From NCBI GenBank assembly GCA_023079485.1, contig CM041098.1, positions 992,001 through 1,056,000 on the forward strand: a DNA stretch of 64,000 nt. Direction: 5' to 3'. This stretch comes from Archilochus colubris (Eukaryota > Chordata > Aves > Apodiformes > Trochilidae). A model generated the notes under the pieces. It saw only the letters and a list, made by a program, of their open reading frames with translations. It was not told where the DNA came from and did not search any database. Of this stretch, positions 34,201 to 47,399 are shown one piece after another. A program made the translations under genes and the position numbers. Every line of letters begins with the position of its first letter. Position 1 is the stretch's first letter.

Positions 34201-34889
34201 TGCTGGTAGCTGAAGGTGTTATTAGGTGTGGGACCAACTGGTTCTAGCCACTGCATAAGAAGCAGTGCTGTCCTTGAAGGAGCTGGGTTAACAGCCTGAA
34301 CCACAGTGCTCAAAGGACTTTGAAAAATGAGAGAAATGTAAGAAGGTGAGAGGAGCTGTGTTAAAATGCATCAGTGCAGGGGCTGGTGAGCAGCAGGGCT
34401 GGGTCGCTGCAGTCAGGTGCTGCCTGAGTGGCTCTGTATTTGTTTTAATTCTGAAACTCTAGCTTGGGGCAGGCAGATGGGAAAGGGAGACCTCTAATGA
34501 GTTATGATTTAGAAGTAATGGAAACAAAGTACTGCAAGTTACAGCAGTCTTGAGTTTGGCCTTTCCTCCCCCCTTACCTTTTCTCCCTGCACACACACTG
34601 GGGCTGTACAGAACCAAGCTGCATCCCAGGGAATGTCAGTGGGATCCCAGGTCTGTCAGGGTCTGGAGGCTGCAGGAGCTGAACAGAACATGCCCATGGC
34701 AGAGCTCTTCTGGGGGAGGCCCTCTCCCCTCCCTGGCACCAGAACAATTGGGAAAGACAAATGGCAAGTGATCACTTCAACCTCTTCAACTTTTGTCTGT
34801 AATCTTGTTTTTCACAGGGAAGCAGTGTTGTACTCACCATGTTTGTCATTCTGCCATGTATCTTTTCTGGGTTTTTTTGGTTTGTTGTT

Positions 34890-36500
34890 GCTTTTTATTT
34901 AAGTGAGGTTACCAAAACTGCACTTGGTGTTCGAGGTACCAGCAGCTCATTTAGTGGCAAAGTCAAACTTCTCTCCAAACAGTTCTGAAATTTTTTATTT
35001 TTTCTTTTTTTGACTGCTGTTGGGCAATGATGGGATGCATTTGTAGGACTAGTTATGAGAACATCAGGATGCCTTTCCTAAATTGTGCCAACTGGTTCAG
35101 GGCCCATCACTTTGCCTGTAGTATTGCTCTTCATGGATAGCCAGATGATAGTTGTCAGGACTGAAATTTATCTTCCACTTCATCATGAGACTGCTCAGTG
35201 CCGTGAGATCTTTTAAGTTTTTTGTACTAAATATTATCCTGATTAATTTTGTTTTTATCAAAATTCTTCCTCACTCTTCTGTCTGCTTTCACTTCTTCAC
35301 ACACTGAACACTGTGGTCCTTGATCCCTGTGGGACTTTACTGATAATCATCTTCCACTGTGAAAACTCATCCTTTGGTCTTATCTTCTTTTTTTCTAGTA
35401 TTAAACTATTATTTAACTCTGTGAGGTACTTACCTGCAGTCCCTGGCTGTTTAGTTTATTTAAGAGCCTTTGATGAGACCTTCAATGTCTGATGTTTCTG
35501 GAAGCTTGGGGTGAGTTGGAAATATAGGGAAAATTTCTCAGCTGGATCTCTGCTATTTACATGCTTTTGACTTCAAAGAATTCCAGCAGATTTAGGAGGC
35601 TCAGATTCCTTTTACAAAAGTCATGTTTACTTTTCCCTAATGTGTTACTTTTATTAATGTATTCACTAATTCTGTTCTTTACTTGAGCTTCTGCCAGTAT
35701 CACCACTATGGACATTAGACTTAGTGATCTGCGGTTTCCTCACTCCACCACTGGATTTATCTTTAAAAACTGATTTCTTATTAGCTACTCCTCAGCCCTT
35801 TGATAATTACAGCAATTTTCAGCAAAAGGTTAGGTTCTCAGGGTATTAGCTCAGATGATTCATATTTAACAGTCTGTAGAAATCTGCTACGAGTATCATC
35901 TGCGCCCAGTGATGTTGTTCCTCCTTTCCTCTGCTTTGTCACCTGCTCTTAACAACCTCAAATTCAGACAAGCCTCCTGTGAGTGCCTCATAAACATGAC
36001 ACTGGTTACACAGCTTCTCTGAGATTCTCCTGGTGAACAGAGATTTAAAAAAGAGAGGTTTGGGATTTCTTTTGGCGACGGAATTATCTTTTCTGACTGC
36101 TTCTTTCATACCTGTTTATCTCGCTGCCTCTTGCAAGCTTCTTACTCTTGATGTGTTCAAGTAGGATTTACTACTTTTTAAAATTTATTTCTTTAGCAAA
36201 CTGCTTCTAAACTCTCTCCTCGGTCTGTGCTTTTACATTAAATCTGCCAAAATTTATGTTCTTTTTAGTTCTCCCTTTTCAGACACAACTTCAGCTTTTT
36301 GCAGGATACCTTTTAACTTCCAGCAGCCTTCCTGATCCTCCTGGTTTATGATGCTGGCTTCTTGTTTTTCCTCAAGTCTTCTCTTGACAAGTTACATGCA
36401 TTTGCTTTGAGCCTCCAATATAGAATCCTAAAATAGTCTACCTGCCACATCTTACCTTTCTGGCTGCCACTCTGGGCGTTTTTTTTTAAACAAATTTCCT
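34890..36500 (-). mobile_element. Long decayed CR1-class LINE relic, antisense
   Basis: Follows the order of a familiar antisense amniote CR1-type sequence: 'aggttaccaaaactgcactt' near 34905; 'taatgtgttacttttattaa' and 'ctaattctgttctttacttg' near 35640-35690; 'gacttagtgatctgcggttt' near 35720; 'ttattagctactcctcagcc' near 35780. Numerous stops and frameshifts. Subfamily and exact ends uncertain. Confidence 0.55.
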
Positions 36501-38339
36501 AATTTTTAAATTCCCTTTCTCTGGAATTAAGCACAGCCACTGCATGTGCCAACATATCTTTGTTTCAGAACATGTAGCCTTGAGTTGGATGAGAGGATTA
36601 AGGTTTTTGGCCTAGCCTAGTCCTGAGGAGGGCTAGAAATACCAGCCACTGACATGTCTCTTAGGTTAATTTCACAAATTTCTTTAACTGAGAAATAAGG
36701 AAGGTTGTGGCTTGCCAGGGCTGGAGGTAGTGGGAATTCCTGCCCTGGAATATCAGCTTCTCTCTCATCCTACAGCAGATAAAATGACAGGTATTTGGGG
36801 GGGGAAAGCAATCTGGGCTGGTTTGTCCCCGCAGCACTGAAGTCAGTTACTGACTTGGCTTGAGTGGTTTTGTGCTGTGCTGGGGGGAACCAAAGTGGGG
36901 AAGAGTCATGGAATGATCTGGAGCACCAGGAAGTCTGGAAGGACAGTGTGTGAGTGCTAGAGAAGCAGAGCTTAGCCCAGGTCATGACTTCAGTGTGCAT
37001 GGAACAAAGTCTTGTTTAAGGACTTGTTTAAGGACCCCAAAAGGACTAAGCCTGTGGACAGCAGGGGCTGCAGTCAGTAGTAGCTGCTTAGCAGCTCCAA
37101 AGCTGCTCTGAAACTGATGGGGATAAAGAGGGGCTGCACTTCAACCTGTGCCTAGAGCTTGCTTAGCAGTGCAAAACATTTACTGGAAGCACCAGCAGCT
37201 ACTGCAAAGTGCTCTCAGAGCCAGGGTGAGCCATGCTACAGCAGTTAGAGTGCAGCTGCTGACTAGCACTGACTGCTTAGCAACAGGGAGAGTGATAAGG
37301 ATACAGATGAATTGACTGTTTTCCCAGCAAGCTGGGTAGGAACAGGAGTAATTAGCTGCTAGCTGATGAAAAGGCATGCTTAATTATTAGTAAAATAATT
37401 AAAGAATTCTTCAGTAAAAAGTAAGAAAGCCAACATGTTGCAAAGAAGGTAATCAAAATGGAAGAAAAGTGACAGCAGAGTGAATTCTTGAGAAGGAAAC
37501 GTAAAGAATTAAGGTGATGAATCTGGAATCACTTGGGTTTCCACTCTCTTGGCATAATCAGCCCCATTTAACAGTGGTGTAGGGGTCCCAGAGCTAACAA
37601 GCTGCCTTGTATCATTTCTGGGTTTGGATGATGTTGATTTAAGTGATTGTACACCGTGAAGCTGAGGTGTAATTTCATAAACCACAGAACCTGCCCGACT
37701 TCACAAGGGTCTTTGTTCTCCTTCCAGCAGCCATTTGATTTGATGAATCCTGTGGGAAGCTGAGCTATGGCTGGTTCTGATCAATATTGGGAATTGATGA
37801 TAATTATTTGATAAGGCAGTGCTGCTTTCCCCTGGCCCCCAGAGTAAATAATTATCATGTCAGGCAAGCTGGCCACTGCCTCTTAAACTGGTTTTGATGG
37901 CCACTGGGGAGATGGCTGGAGATGAATTATGGCAGTGGAATGGGAGACTGCCACCCGCAGAGCTAATCTGGATGCTTTGAGTCTGAGAGCAGTGGTGCCA
38001 GGTGATTGCAAACCCCTGTGCCCACTGCGCTGGCTAGAAAGGAAAATCAAGATACAAAGACTTTATTGAATTACCATTTGAGGACTAATTATTAAAATGC
38101 CTTTTGATTAATGAGTTGTGAGTCAAGCCGGTTTGGCAAATAGCATTTTGATAAGGTATTTGTAAGACAGATAGCCTTGAGATGGTAAGATGAACGTAAA
38201 ACATTGTTACCTTAATGATGATGTTAATGCAGAAATGATGTAAATGTGCATGAGCAATTGCTGGATGAAGTCACTGGGGTACATCAGGACAAATTGAGTA
38301 CAGACAAACTCTAATCACCAGCATTGAAAAGTGAAGCTG
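36501..38339. other. Intergenic, possible conserved non-coding element
   Basis: Unique-looking sequence without repeats or exons. The part at 37790-38200 is rich in TAATTA/ATTAAT homeodomain-type sites and contains a perfect 13-base inverted repeat (listed separately). A direct duplication CTTGTTTAAGGAC occurs near 37011-37036. Confidence 0.4.
37797..37858. repeat. 13-bp perfect inverted repeat ATGATAATTATTT, 36-bp spacer
   Basis: Left arm 37797-37809 and right arm 37846-37858 (AAATAATTATCAT) are exact reverse complements, each centred on TAATTA. Spacer is C/T-rich. Could be paired homeodomain sites or chance in AT-rich DNA. Confidence 0.8.
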
Positions 38340-39130
38340 TAAGGAATCTCAGTGGATCACTTAATCCATCTCCTTCATCCACAACAGAATCAGATCCGCT
38401 TGTGACATTCTTGGCCTTCTCTCCCATCCTGTAGCAGCCTTGTTACTGCTACAGAACTGTTACTGCCCCCATCCTGCCTCTGCCAGGACTGTTAGTGCAT
38501 CTCTTTGTGGTCTCCTCTCTCTTGAGCACCTCGTGTTCTCAGTATTTTGATTCAGGTCATGTTTTCCAGACCTCTAACCACTGCTGTTATTCTTGCTGCT
38601 TAGCCTGTCAGCCTTTCCTGAGGAGCAGTGCCCAAGACTGGATGTGCCTCTGCACTGAAGTGTTGCTGTCACTGAGGACAGAGAAAGGACTGCAAGATGT
38701 CTTGCAGGTAATTCTTCTGTTAATAGATCTGTGTGGTGTTTTCTCTTTGCTCAGGACAATAACCCCTGGTCAGCTTGTAATCTATCAGAACCCTCAGAGC
38801 TTTATTTATTTATTTGTCCAGACTGCTTTCTGCCCAGCTGATGTCTGTCCTGTATCTGTGCACTTTACTCCTGCCTGAGTTAAAGCTCTGTGCTTTTAGC
38901 AGTTGAGATGACTCCTCTCTTTATAGACAGCTTGTCCCAAGTTTTTAATACTGCTGTCCCCCACGTATTTGGAGCCACTCCTGGCAGATTTAATCTTGGC
39001 AGATTTAATAAACACACAGTCTATTCCCCCATCCAGGCTATCAATAAAATATTGAATGGAACTTATGAACAGCTGAGTAACCGTTCAATTTGTCCTTTAA
39101 ATTTCACAGTGAACCTTTGGAAACTCCTCT
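38340..39130 (-). mobile_element. Antisense LINE relic (tentative)
   Basis: The stretch near 38950-39065 ('gtatttggagccactcctgg', 'ggctatcaataaaatattga') resembles recurrent antisense CR1-type relics. Upstream part weaker. Confidence 0.4.
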
Positions 39131-42089
39131 CAGGGTGCAGATTCCAACCGGATTTGTGTCATTTGGGCTTTCTGGCAGTGACATTGAGGTAGGTGCTTTC
39201 TGCTGCTGCTTCCCTCCCCACGAAGCCTTATCCATCAGAGGGGTAAATGAGATGGAGTCAGCTTGTTTTGCTGATGAGGAATTGGTGTTGACAGTGTGAA
39301 TCTCCTGATTAGTTTCTGTGATCTTAGAAATCGTTCAGATTATTCTGGTGTTTTTCTTTTCCTGGATGTTAAATCTTTTGGTACCTTAATTATTCTGCTT
39401 GGCTTGTGGAAGATGACTGCTGGTGGCTCCACTTGTTTGAGAATGTAAAACTTTGGGGACAGTTGTAAAGGCAACAGATGCAAACCTCTCACCAGGAGAA
39501 ATCCTGTGCTCCATGTGGAATTCCTGTGATAAAGCAGAGAGACACAAAGACTCTCAGGAGACTGGTGGAAGGAACATTTCCACAAAAATACATTATTTTA
39601 TTTCAGTCTGAGAAATTACAGTGCAAATCAGCTTAATTTAAGAAAGAGATTTCAGGCTGGCTTGGGAGAATTCTGAATAGTTTGAGCTACAGGTCTGAAC
39701 AGTCTTGCAGAAACATGGCCAGGGTCATGGAAAAGAAGTTGGGAAACCTTAATTTTGGGCTGCTCTGGCTTCTTTGCCTATAATAGATTGGTAGCAAGCA
39801 TTAAGAAAACAGAAATAGAGATTAGGCTAAATTTCATAACCTTTTAACCCAGAAGGCTTGGATCTCCTCTGCAGAGTTTTCTGAGCTCTAATATATGCTG
39901 ACTGTTGACACGGGCTTATTCAGAGAGCTGAGTAACCTTTGCACAGCTCAACAAGAAGTGTGTGTGTGATGAGTTTTGGTGTCTCCTCTTCAGGGTGCCT
40001 ACGTGACTCTGAGTTTGCTCTTCCCAAAGGAAGGTTCTGCACCTCCTCTTGTAGCTTCTGCTGGGGGCTGGAGACTGTGTGGGTAGGAAAGGTGTGTGTA
40101 TTTAGGTGAACATTCCAACATATGAGTCAAGGAAGAAAGGATTCTGCCTCGCATTGGGGTGGAGGATTTGCTGGTTTTCAGAAACTTTGATTTCTGCCTG
40201 AATTCAGTATTGCAAAGGGCAAAAATGTAGAGTTATCAGCACGGTTGTGGCTTGAACTGTTTGGAAGATGGAGCTGCTGGCAGAGGAGGGAAATCACAAG
40301 TGTCATCAGACTCCCCAGATGGAGGCAGATGTATTCCACGCTGGCTGCAGGAAGTTTGAAATGTGTGTGGGGGCACTGTTAGGAATCTTTCCCATCTATT
40401 TTTGTTTAGTTTTTTCCCCCCCATCTTTTGCTGTATAGATCCCCTTCTACTGCCTGGTCCTTTAAGCTTCAGGAGCTGTTGAAGTACCCTGGAAGTCGTT
40501 TGTGTGTGGAAAAGTGTTCTTGCTTTCTGGTGGCCTTTGGTTTTGTGGGTACCCTCCACAGGCAGGTACTCACCATGAGGCTGGGAACGGGCTGGGTGTG
40601 AGTAGGCTGAGGACATGGGGTTTCTAACACAGAGCTGAGTCACTTCTTAATAGACTTTTGAGTATTAACTTGGGGTGGTTTCACTACAAAGTAGCTGTTA
40701 ACATATTACTATGAACTGGTTTGGGGGGAAAAAAAACCCCAAACAAAAAACAAGATGAAAATTGCCTAAGCAGGTACATTCTAAGGAGACAGAAATAATA
40801 ATGACGTGAAAATTGTCTGAAAGAACTGAGCTGCAGCAACAATGGAATGCTTTAAAAATAAATGTGTAGCTAGGCAAGGGGGGAGACAGGCAGGCAGGCA
40901 GGCAGGCTGGCTGCTTGGAGATCACAGAGCCAGCTGAGCTTGGCAGTTTCTATGACTGCATGAAAGGGAGAAAGGCAGCCGAGCCCCAGCTCTCTCCCAG
41001 CACATTGTGCTGCACAGCAGTCAGGTTTGGTAACAGGATGGCGAGGAAGATGCTCCCCCTCACTCCTCAGTGCTCACTGGAGTTGCCATTTCTCAGACTG
41101 CGGCGCCAAGGAGCGCGCAGGGGGAAGAGCAGAGTTCCTCCCGGCTCTGATTTATTCCCCGTTGGTGCTCACCAGCTCCACAAACCTAGGGTAGCACTGA
41201 TTCCAGGAAGGGAGAAGGAATTCTCAACCCAGCAGCATTTTCCAGCGTTCTTGCAGGAAGCCAACCCAACAGGAGGCCAAGCACAGTTCCTGCGCTGGGC
41301 TGGGCGCGCGGCTCCCTGGCGAGGCTGGGACATCTGGTCAGTCTGTGTCTGGGAGCCCTGGTGGATCTCTGGGCCTCCCTGGCTTCTGCCAGCTGCCTGC
41401 TTTCTGTTCCATTTATATTGCATTTTGTAAACCTGACCTGCCTGAGGAAAGAGCTTGTCCCCACGGCCAGAGTGCTGCTGTGCTGCATCTGTGAGCAGAA
41501 AGCTGCCTGGACAGACCCACGTACCCTGGCCAACTGCTGTCACATCCACGTGTGGAGGGACACCAGCTGCAGACCTGTCCTACCTGCCTGCTGCAGACCT
41601 GTCCTGCCTGCCTGCTTGCCCTTGCATGGCCCATGCTGCATCCCTGAGGACTGGACACTTTTTATTTTTATTTTTTTGGTGTGTGATCAGCTCTTCCAGG
41701 CAAGCTGCATGCCAGCCTCCCAGAAAAGCAAAAGCAACACATCATTTCTTGTCATCCCGGAGTCATGAATCCCTGTAAGCACCAAGAATGCTGAGCACCT
41801 CAGCAAGAGGTGGGATCCATGGTGTAAGGACAGGCTCCCTGCAGCCTCCCCAAAGCCCTCCTAGCACAGGAGTGGTGCTGCCTGCTGCAGAAAGGCCACG
41901 GGTGACAGAGTACATCCAGGTCCCTGCTCCCTGCAGTCCTGTGGCAGAGCCCTCCCCACCCTTCCCCTTCCAGCTGGAGGTGTTAGATCTCCTCTTTCAA
42001 CCTTCTTTGAAAACCCCTTGGTGGATACCTGGCTTTTTTTCAGAGGGATTCATGACAGAGGATCTTAGGACCGTTTGATTTTCCCCCAC
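39131..42089. other. Intergenic, includes a small CpG-containing patch
   Basis: Mostly unremarkable. There is an AGGC run near 40888-40908, a small cluster of CpGs near 41098-41320 in otherwise CpG-poor DNA, and a 24-bp duplication near 41570-41615. Overlapping open frames on both strands at 40915-41778 have no family resemblance. Confidence 0.5.
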
Positions 42090-43110
42090 ACCTACCTCAC
42101 AGTAATACCTAACTTAAAAATGGGACCTACTCAAAAGTGCAGGAGCTTCTTAAAAGGAAATTAAAAGCAGCTGCTATAAGGATGCAGGAGATAAGAAACT
42201 AGATAAAACCCACCCTATCTGAAGCTCAGAGCAATATATCACTAAGTGAAATAATTCTACAAGGGACCAAAAAGGCAATATTCTACCAGCAGAGTAGAAG
42301 AGAGTATTCAAAATCTGGGATTTCTGAGCTAATAAAGGCAAAGGAGGAAAAAAAAAAAAAGAGCATTAGCTGTGAAGCCAAGTCTGTAGGGTAGGCAAGG
42401 GAAAAATTTAACTCTCTAAAGGAATAATAAAAATGTTAGTAAAAATATTTTCAAAATTGTCAGCACTAGGTACTTTTCCAGAGGTTTGGTCAAGAGATGA
42501 CCAGTCTCTAAAAGGGTTTTTGTAAGGAGGGAAAGCTGCTGTTGGAAGGTAAACTGAAGCCTTGTGTTGGTGCTCACTGTGCTTCAGGTAGGCTCTTCTC
42601 CGGTGAGAGCCAAACTTATGGGGACAAATGTAAGGAACTTGTCTCACATTAAGTGACATTAAAAATGCCCTTTAGGACTAATTGGTGAGATGAAGAGTCA
42701 GAAATTGCCAGGACCACATGGTAATCACTCAAGAGCTCTGGAGGAAAACAAATACACAATTATGGAGCTACTATGGTGTGTGACCCCTCAGTTAAACCAG
42801 TGTCCCTGCAGGAGGGATGGGAGGTGGTGGATGTGACAGCCCCTGAGGAGCTCCCCAGGACAGGGCTGAGCGAGGGCTGCAGAAAGTCACAGGGGAGCCT
42901 GTGCTGAGGAGAACTTATAAGAATAAAATGATGAAATGGATAAACCCCAGCATACTAGAGAAGGCTTTTTTAGTGAGCAACCACATTTCATGGGTCACTT
43001 AGTGCTCTTGGAAGATGCAGCTGGGCTGACCTAGGCATGACAGCAGAAGGAAGGCTCTGGTGGGTCAGACCCGTGGTCCATCTGCCTGCACTGTCCATGT
43101 GTCGTGGCTG
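42090..43110 (+). mobile_element. CR1-class LINE relic, + orientation (ORF2 region)
   Basis: The block near 42690-42810 ('cagaaattgccaggaccaca', 'gtaatcactcaagagctctg') follows the layout of the CR1 reverse-transcriptase reading frame with many lesions. Near 43055 'ggtgggtcagacccgtggtc' resembles a separate old LINE end. Not translatable. Confidence 0.5.
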
Positions 43111-45059
43111 TCACCATGATTTTTACCTCTCACTCACATCCCCCTTGCCACCTTCTCTCTGAACCAAGAAGCCTCCTCAGAGCCTCTTCCAAGGAAATGA
43201 CTGGGAATCAATTTAATCTGGTTGATGGCTCCCCACAAAACGTGTAATGTCGCTGTAAAATCCCTTGCCGTGGGATATTGTGGATGCTCAGAGTTTACTT
43301 GTGCTCTGGGAGCACCAGGAAAAGTTAATGGGGAGGAGTTAAAGCATAACCTGTTAAATAGTAAACCCAAGGATTGTGGCTGGAAAAGTCCCAAGGCACA
43401 TATTGTTGGAAACCAGAAGAATATTCCAGGAAGGTGCCGCTGCAGGCCTGGTGTGTTCTTAAACTCCTTTCCCAAGCACCTGTGCTGAAAACCTGACACT
43501 GCAGCAAAGGCCCCTTTGTTCTGACCCAGTGCAGCCTCCCTTCTGCTTTATGTTCTGTCAAAAGAAAATGAAACACAGATCTGAATGTAAACACTTCTGA
43601 TGGCACCGGTGAACACTGAGCAGTGAACGCTGAACTCCTCTCCCTGCTCTCCAAGCAAACAATGAATTTTTATTTGAATGCTAATGAAGATCTCACCACC
43701 AGGCTGCTAGGTCTCATCTAGCAATATGAAGAGAAAAGCTACACGGTGGAAATAAAGAGAGGCTCTTTATAAAGGGATGGAAATGTGTTGCAAGTATTGA
43801 TGTCTTTAAACACTCGCAGGTCAAAAATACCCTTGAAGCTACTGATGTAATTTGAAGTAGGTAAACAGGTACTAAGAAGGACATTATCAAACAATTACTG
43901 CAGCTGTTGTCATCTGAAAAGGAGAAATTTCTATTTCTTGTATCCCTTTAACTCCAAGTGATCCAAGGTGTGTAGTCACAAAGCAGATCTTTCTACTGCC
44001 TTCTCATCTATTCTTGATCTCTTTTGGTTTTTGGACCAGAGCTGAGGCAAGCTTCTTTTACAGATTTGTGCTGCAGTCTACTAAAAGAGTTGTTCCTTGC
44101 CAGAAGAATATTACATACAGTTCTGAGAAAAAATGAACAGAGTCAGCTTGTTTGAGAGCCTCCTGATGCTTACTCACAGCACTGATAAGCCTGACATTTA
44201 CTGAGAAGTGCCACAATTCTCATTCCAATGAAAAATCCCAGGGGGATGTTTGTTTTTTTTCCCAATGATGCTCTATTGAGTCAGGATGAGCTGGAGCCTT
44301 TGCAAGTATTTTACTCAAAAAAAAAAAAAAGGGGGGGAGCCCAGCTCCTCTGCTTGAGTCCCATACAGATGCCTGAGCCTTCTTCCTTGGCACATTTGTT
44401 AATGATGGTGGTGTATTTAATGATGTTAGGTTGTCAGGGCCTTATGTGTCATATTTCATTCCTGTAGTGTATTAAAAGCACTTATGAGAGAGTTCTCAGT
44501 GCCTTGATTGCAATTACAAAAATTAGGTTGGGAATAATGCCACTTAGCACCTCTGCAGAAATGCCAGAGCTCGTAGTGTAATGCTTGTGTGTGATATTCC
44601 AGGCAGTTTTCTGGCTGTTAGTGCTCTCTGCACACCTTGGGTGGGTGGGTGGGTGGGATGCAGAAAGCATCCGTGATCTCTGGCCATGCAGGAATCTGCT
44701 GGAATAGGCTTTTCTTCCAAAGGACTCTCAGAAGCCTTGTGAATCTTCAAGGAGATTATGTCAAGCAGTCCCTATTTGGTAATTTCTATAAAAATCTGTT
44801 CAAATAATTCTAAAATATTAGTGTTGCAAACTTTTCATTCCAGACACTGTGATAATTAGCTCCTACTGTATCGTGCTCCTTATCTTGGAATTCCATTATT
44901 CTGCTTTTAATTATCGTTTTGACCAACTTCCAATGTACAAAGCTGTTTCTCTGGTGCTTAAAAATAGACAAGTAATCCAAATAGCAGCTCAGAATTTTCT
45001 GACAAAATTGTTTTTCAGGGAAAGAGAATTCTTATTTATCAAAACTTGAACTTTTCACA
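43111..45059. other. Intergenic, no gene seen
   Basis: Unique-looking sequence with a short A-run/G-run near 44318-44338 and the G-quadruplex motif listed separately. The part at 43650-43960 looks low in repeats and could be constrained, which cannot be judged from one sequence. Confidence 0.5.
44639..44657 (+). other. G-quadruplex motif, five GGG runs with single-T loops
   Basis: GGGTGGGTGGGTGGGTGGG read directly. Single-nucleotide loops make this among the most stable quadruplex classes known in vitro. Could simply be a short GGGT microsatellite. Confidence 0.9.
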
Positions 45060-46650
45060 GGAGCATATGTTCCAGATGTCAAGAGCCACAAAATCCATCA
45101 CTTCAGGTGGTAGTTTGTTCCCAAATTTAATCATCACTGCTGTTAAAAAATGTGTGTTTCATTTCTGGTTTGAATCACTTTCATTTTTCAGCCCTTAGTC
45201 TTTCTTCTGTCTCTGCTAGATTAAAAAGTGTTGGTTGATATTTCCCCCTTGTGAAAGTATTTATCGAATCGCCTCACAATTGAGCTGTTTAAGTTTGCCA
45301 CTTACATGTTCTCCTCTCCTCATATACTCTTTATGGCTCTTTTCTGCCCCCAACCTAATCTTTCAGCAGCTCTAAATGTGAGCAGCAGAATGAGATGTTC
45401 TGGTGGTTGCAGTGAGGCTGTACCCAGAGCTTGAGCGGATCCCTTATTTCTAATCACTTCTCCTTCAGCCTTTGTGCTGAGCTCCTTGCCCGTGCAGACC
45501 TGGGGAGGCAGAACCATTGCACTCCAAGGGGCACTTTTCTGTTCTGGAAGAGCAGCCCCGATTCTCCTTGGTTCAGGGACTGCCTCTTCTTGAACTTACT
45601 CCTCTTGTGCCTTGCTCAATGTTAAGCAGAGAGCAGCATCTCTGCTGGGGTGTTCAGGATCCAATCATTCTGAAAAGCTGTCACGCCGTGTCTCTACAAA
45701 TTGGTTCCCTCACCTTTTTTTTTCCTTTCTGCCATTCTATTGATTTATTTATGAATAATAGAGGTCCCCATGTTTAGTATTTCACCTCTCAACATTAAGC
45801 ACTCAGTCTTCTTTCTCTGGTGACTGATGGGAGAACTCGACTCATAGATTTACATTCTCACTGCCAGGCAGTTTGAGTGTCTGGTCCTTTCCAGTAAGAA
45901 TTTCAGTCTGGCTGGATTCCTTTAAACATTTTACTTGACATTAAAAAAAAAAAAAAAAAAAAGAAAAGAAAAAGAAAAAAAGAATTCTTTCACTTTTATG
46001 ACTTATGCTCTCTTTTTCTGGAGGTTATGGCCACATTCTATAGCGTGCCATTGACTTTGTTACTGGGATTTACTGTTTTCTCCTGTGTCAAAGTCTGCTT
46101 GTGTTACCTGGGCTTTATTTAATCTGTCCTATTTTTATTCTTATTTTTAATCTTTTTATTCTTATTCAGATTTTGATTCTTACTTTTGCTCAAAGTTTTT
46201 ACTTTTTATGAGTGCATTTATAGCCCTTAATTGGGGGGCCACCTTTTTTTAGCTTCTTAGTCCAATGTCATCTTGCTGTAATCCAGTTTCACCTATGAAC
46301 TCTTCCCATCCCTGCAGTAAGCTTTTTGTCTCTGAGCTAGCTGGGTACAGAGTATTTTTGTTTTGCCAGCCTTTAGCAATCTGTTTGCCTGAGCTCATGA
46401 CAGATTCCCCCCAGCTCCCACTTAATTAAATGCATCATATATGTTTTCCTTGTGCAAAGTCTGCTTTCACTTTTGACTTTTGATGGAGACTATCACCTCC
46501 AGATATCATCTTCTTCCCCTCTGCCTAATTGGAGTTGTGTATATTACTGGAAGGATTTCAGAGAAACTGTCAACATTACCCTGGGGCTAAATCTTCTACC
46601 CAAGCAGTCTGGCTTTGCCTTCCAGGATCCTTTGCTTGTGTTTCCCTTTA
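45060..46650 (-). mobile_element. Antisense LINE relic with A-run
   Basis: Layout and wording (for example 'tttatcgaatcgcctcacaa' and the T-rich stretches near 46120-46210) match old antisense CR1-type sequence. An A-rich tract interrupts it at about 45942-45982. Assignment tentative. Confidence 0.4.
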
Positions 46651-47399
46651 AAATCCGTGACATGCAGTAGGACCTCCTGCACCTCCCCAGCCCTTCCTGG
46701 GTGTCTCATAAAAGACCCCTTCATATTTCTGACCTCCAAGTCAGCAACCCTCTGTCATGGGGTGTCAGGCTGCTGCTGTGCTCCTGGTGTTTGAATTCCC
46801 ATCAGCACAGCAGACCAAAAGTGCTCAGCTGAAAATGTATTTTCAGATGGAGCCTCCCTGGAGTCCCCAGCTTGTTTTTCCTCAGCTGGAAGGCAAGCTT
46901 CCTGCCATGCTAAAACTCTGCTGTGCTGTTCCTTGCTCTGCTAAACCAGCCAGGGTGAGAGGAGGCTGAGCTTCCTCAAAGGTGAGATGAGAGCCTGGTC
47001 CCTCGTGCCCTTTTACACTGGTTTTGTGCTTTATATTTGTTCTCTCTCTTTGTTCCTCCAGATTAGGAGCGTTGACCTCAGACTGCTCGGGGTATGTGCT
47101 GTGAAAGCCGTGTGGGCAATGAAGACAGTAGCTGAAGCAATTACTGAAGCATTAGTGGCTGCCTTTGGAAGCCCTTGGAAGGCAGGTGAGATCACTGAGC
47201 ACTTCAGAAAGGCAAACACTTCACTTTTTTCAAAAAGAGAAATCAGGGAATTAGCTCTCCTCCCAGAAAGAGGTCTGAACAAAATATTACATGATCAATT
47301 TAAAGCAAATGGATAAAAAAGCAGGAAAAGAAAAAAAAAAAGGCATAGATTTACCAAGAATAAATTGTGCAATCTTACTCTTAATTTCCTTCTTTGAAA

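Larger units (their letters stand above)
29463..34889. other. Start of intergenic region right of DELE1
   Basis: After the CpG island the sequence becomes A/T-richer. It contains the 11-bp array, a short TG run near 30531-30548 and the polypurine tract, listed separately. No protein-coding exon was recognised; open frames over the arrays are repeat translations. Confidence 0.65.

Noticed and set aside
40915..41778. Overlapping 100-170-codon frames on both strands
   Set aside because: No domain resemblance, and comparable frames occur on both strands, which suggests G/C composition rather than coding.
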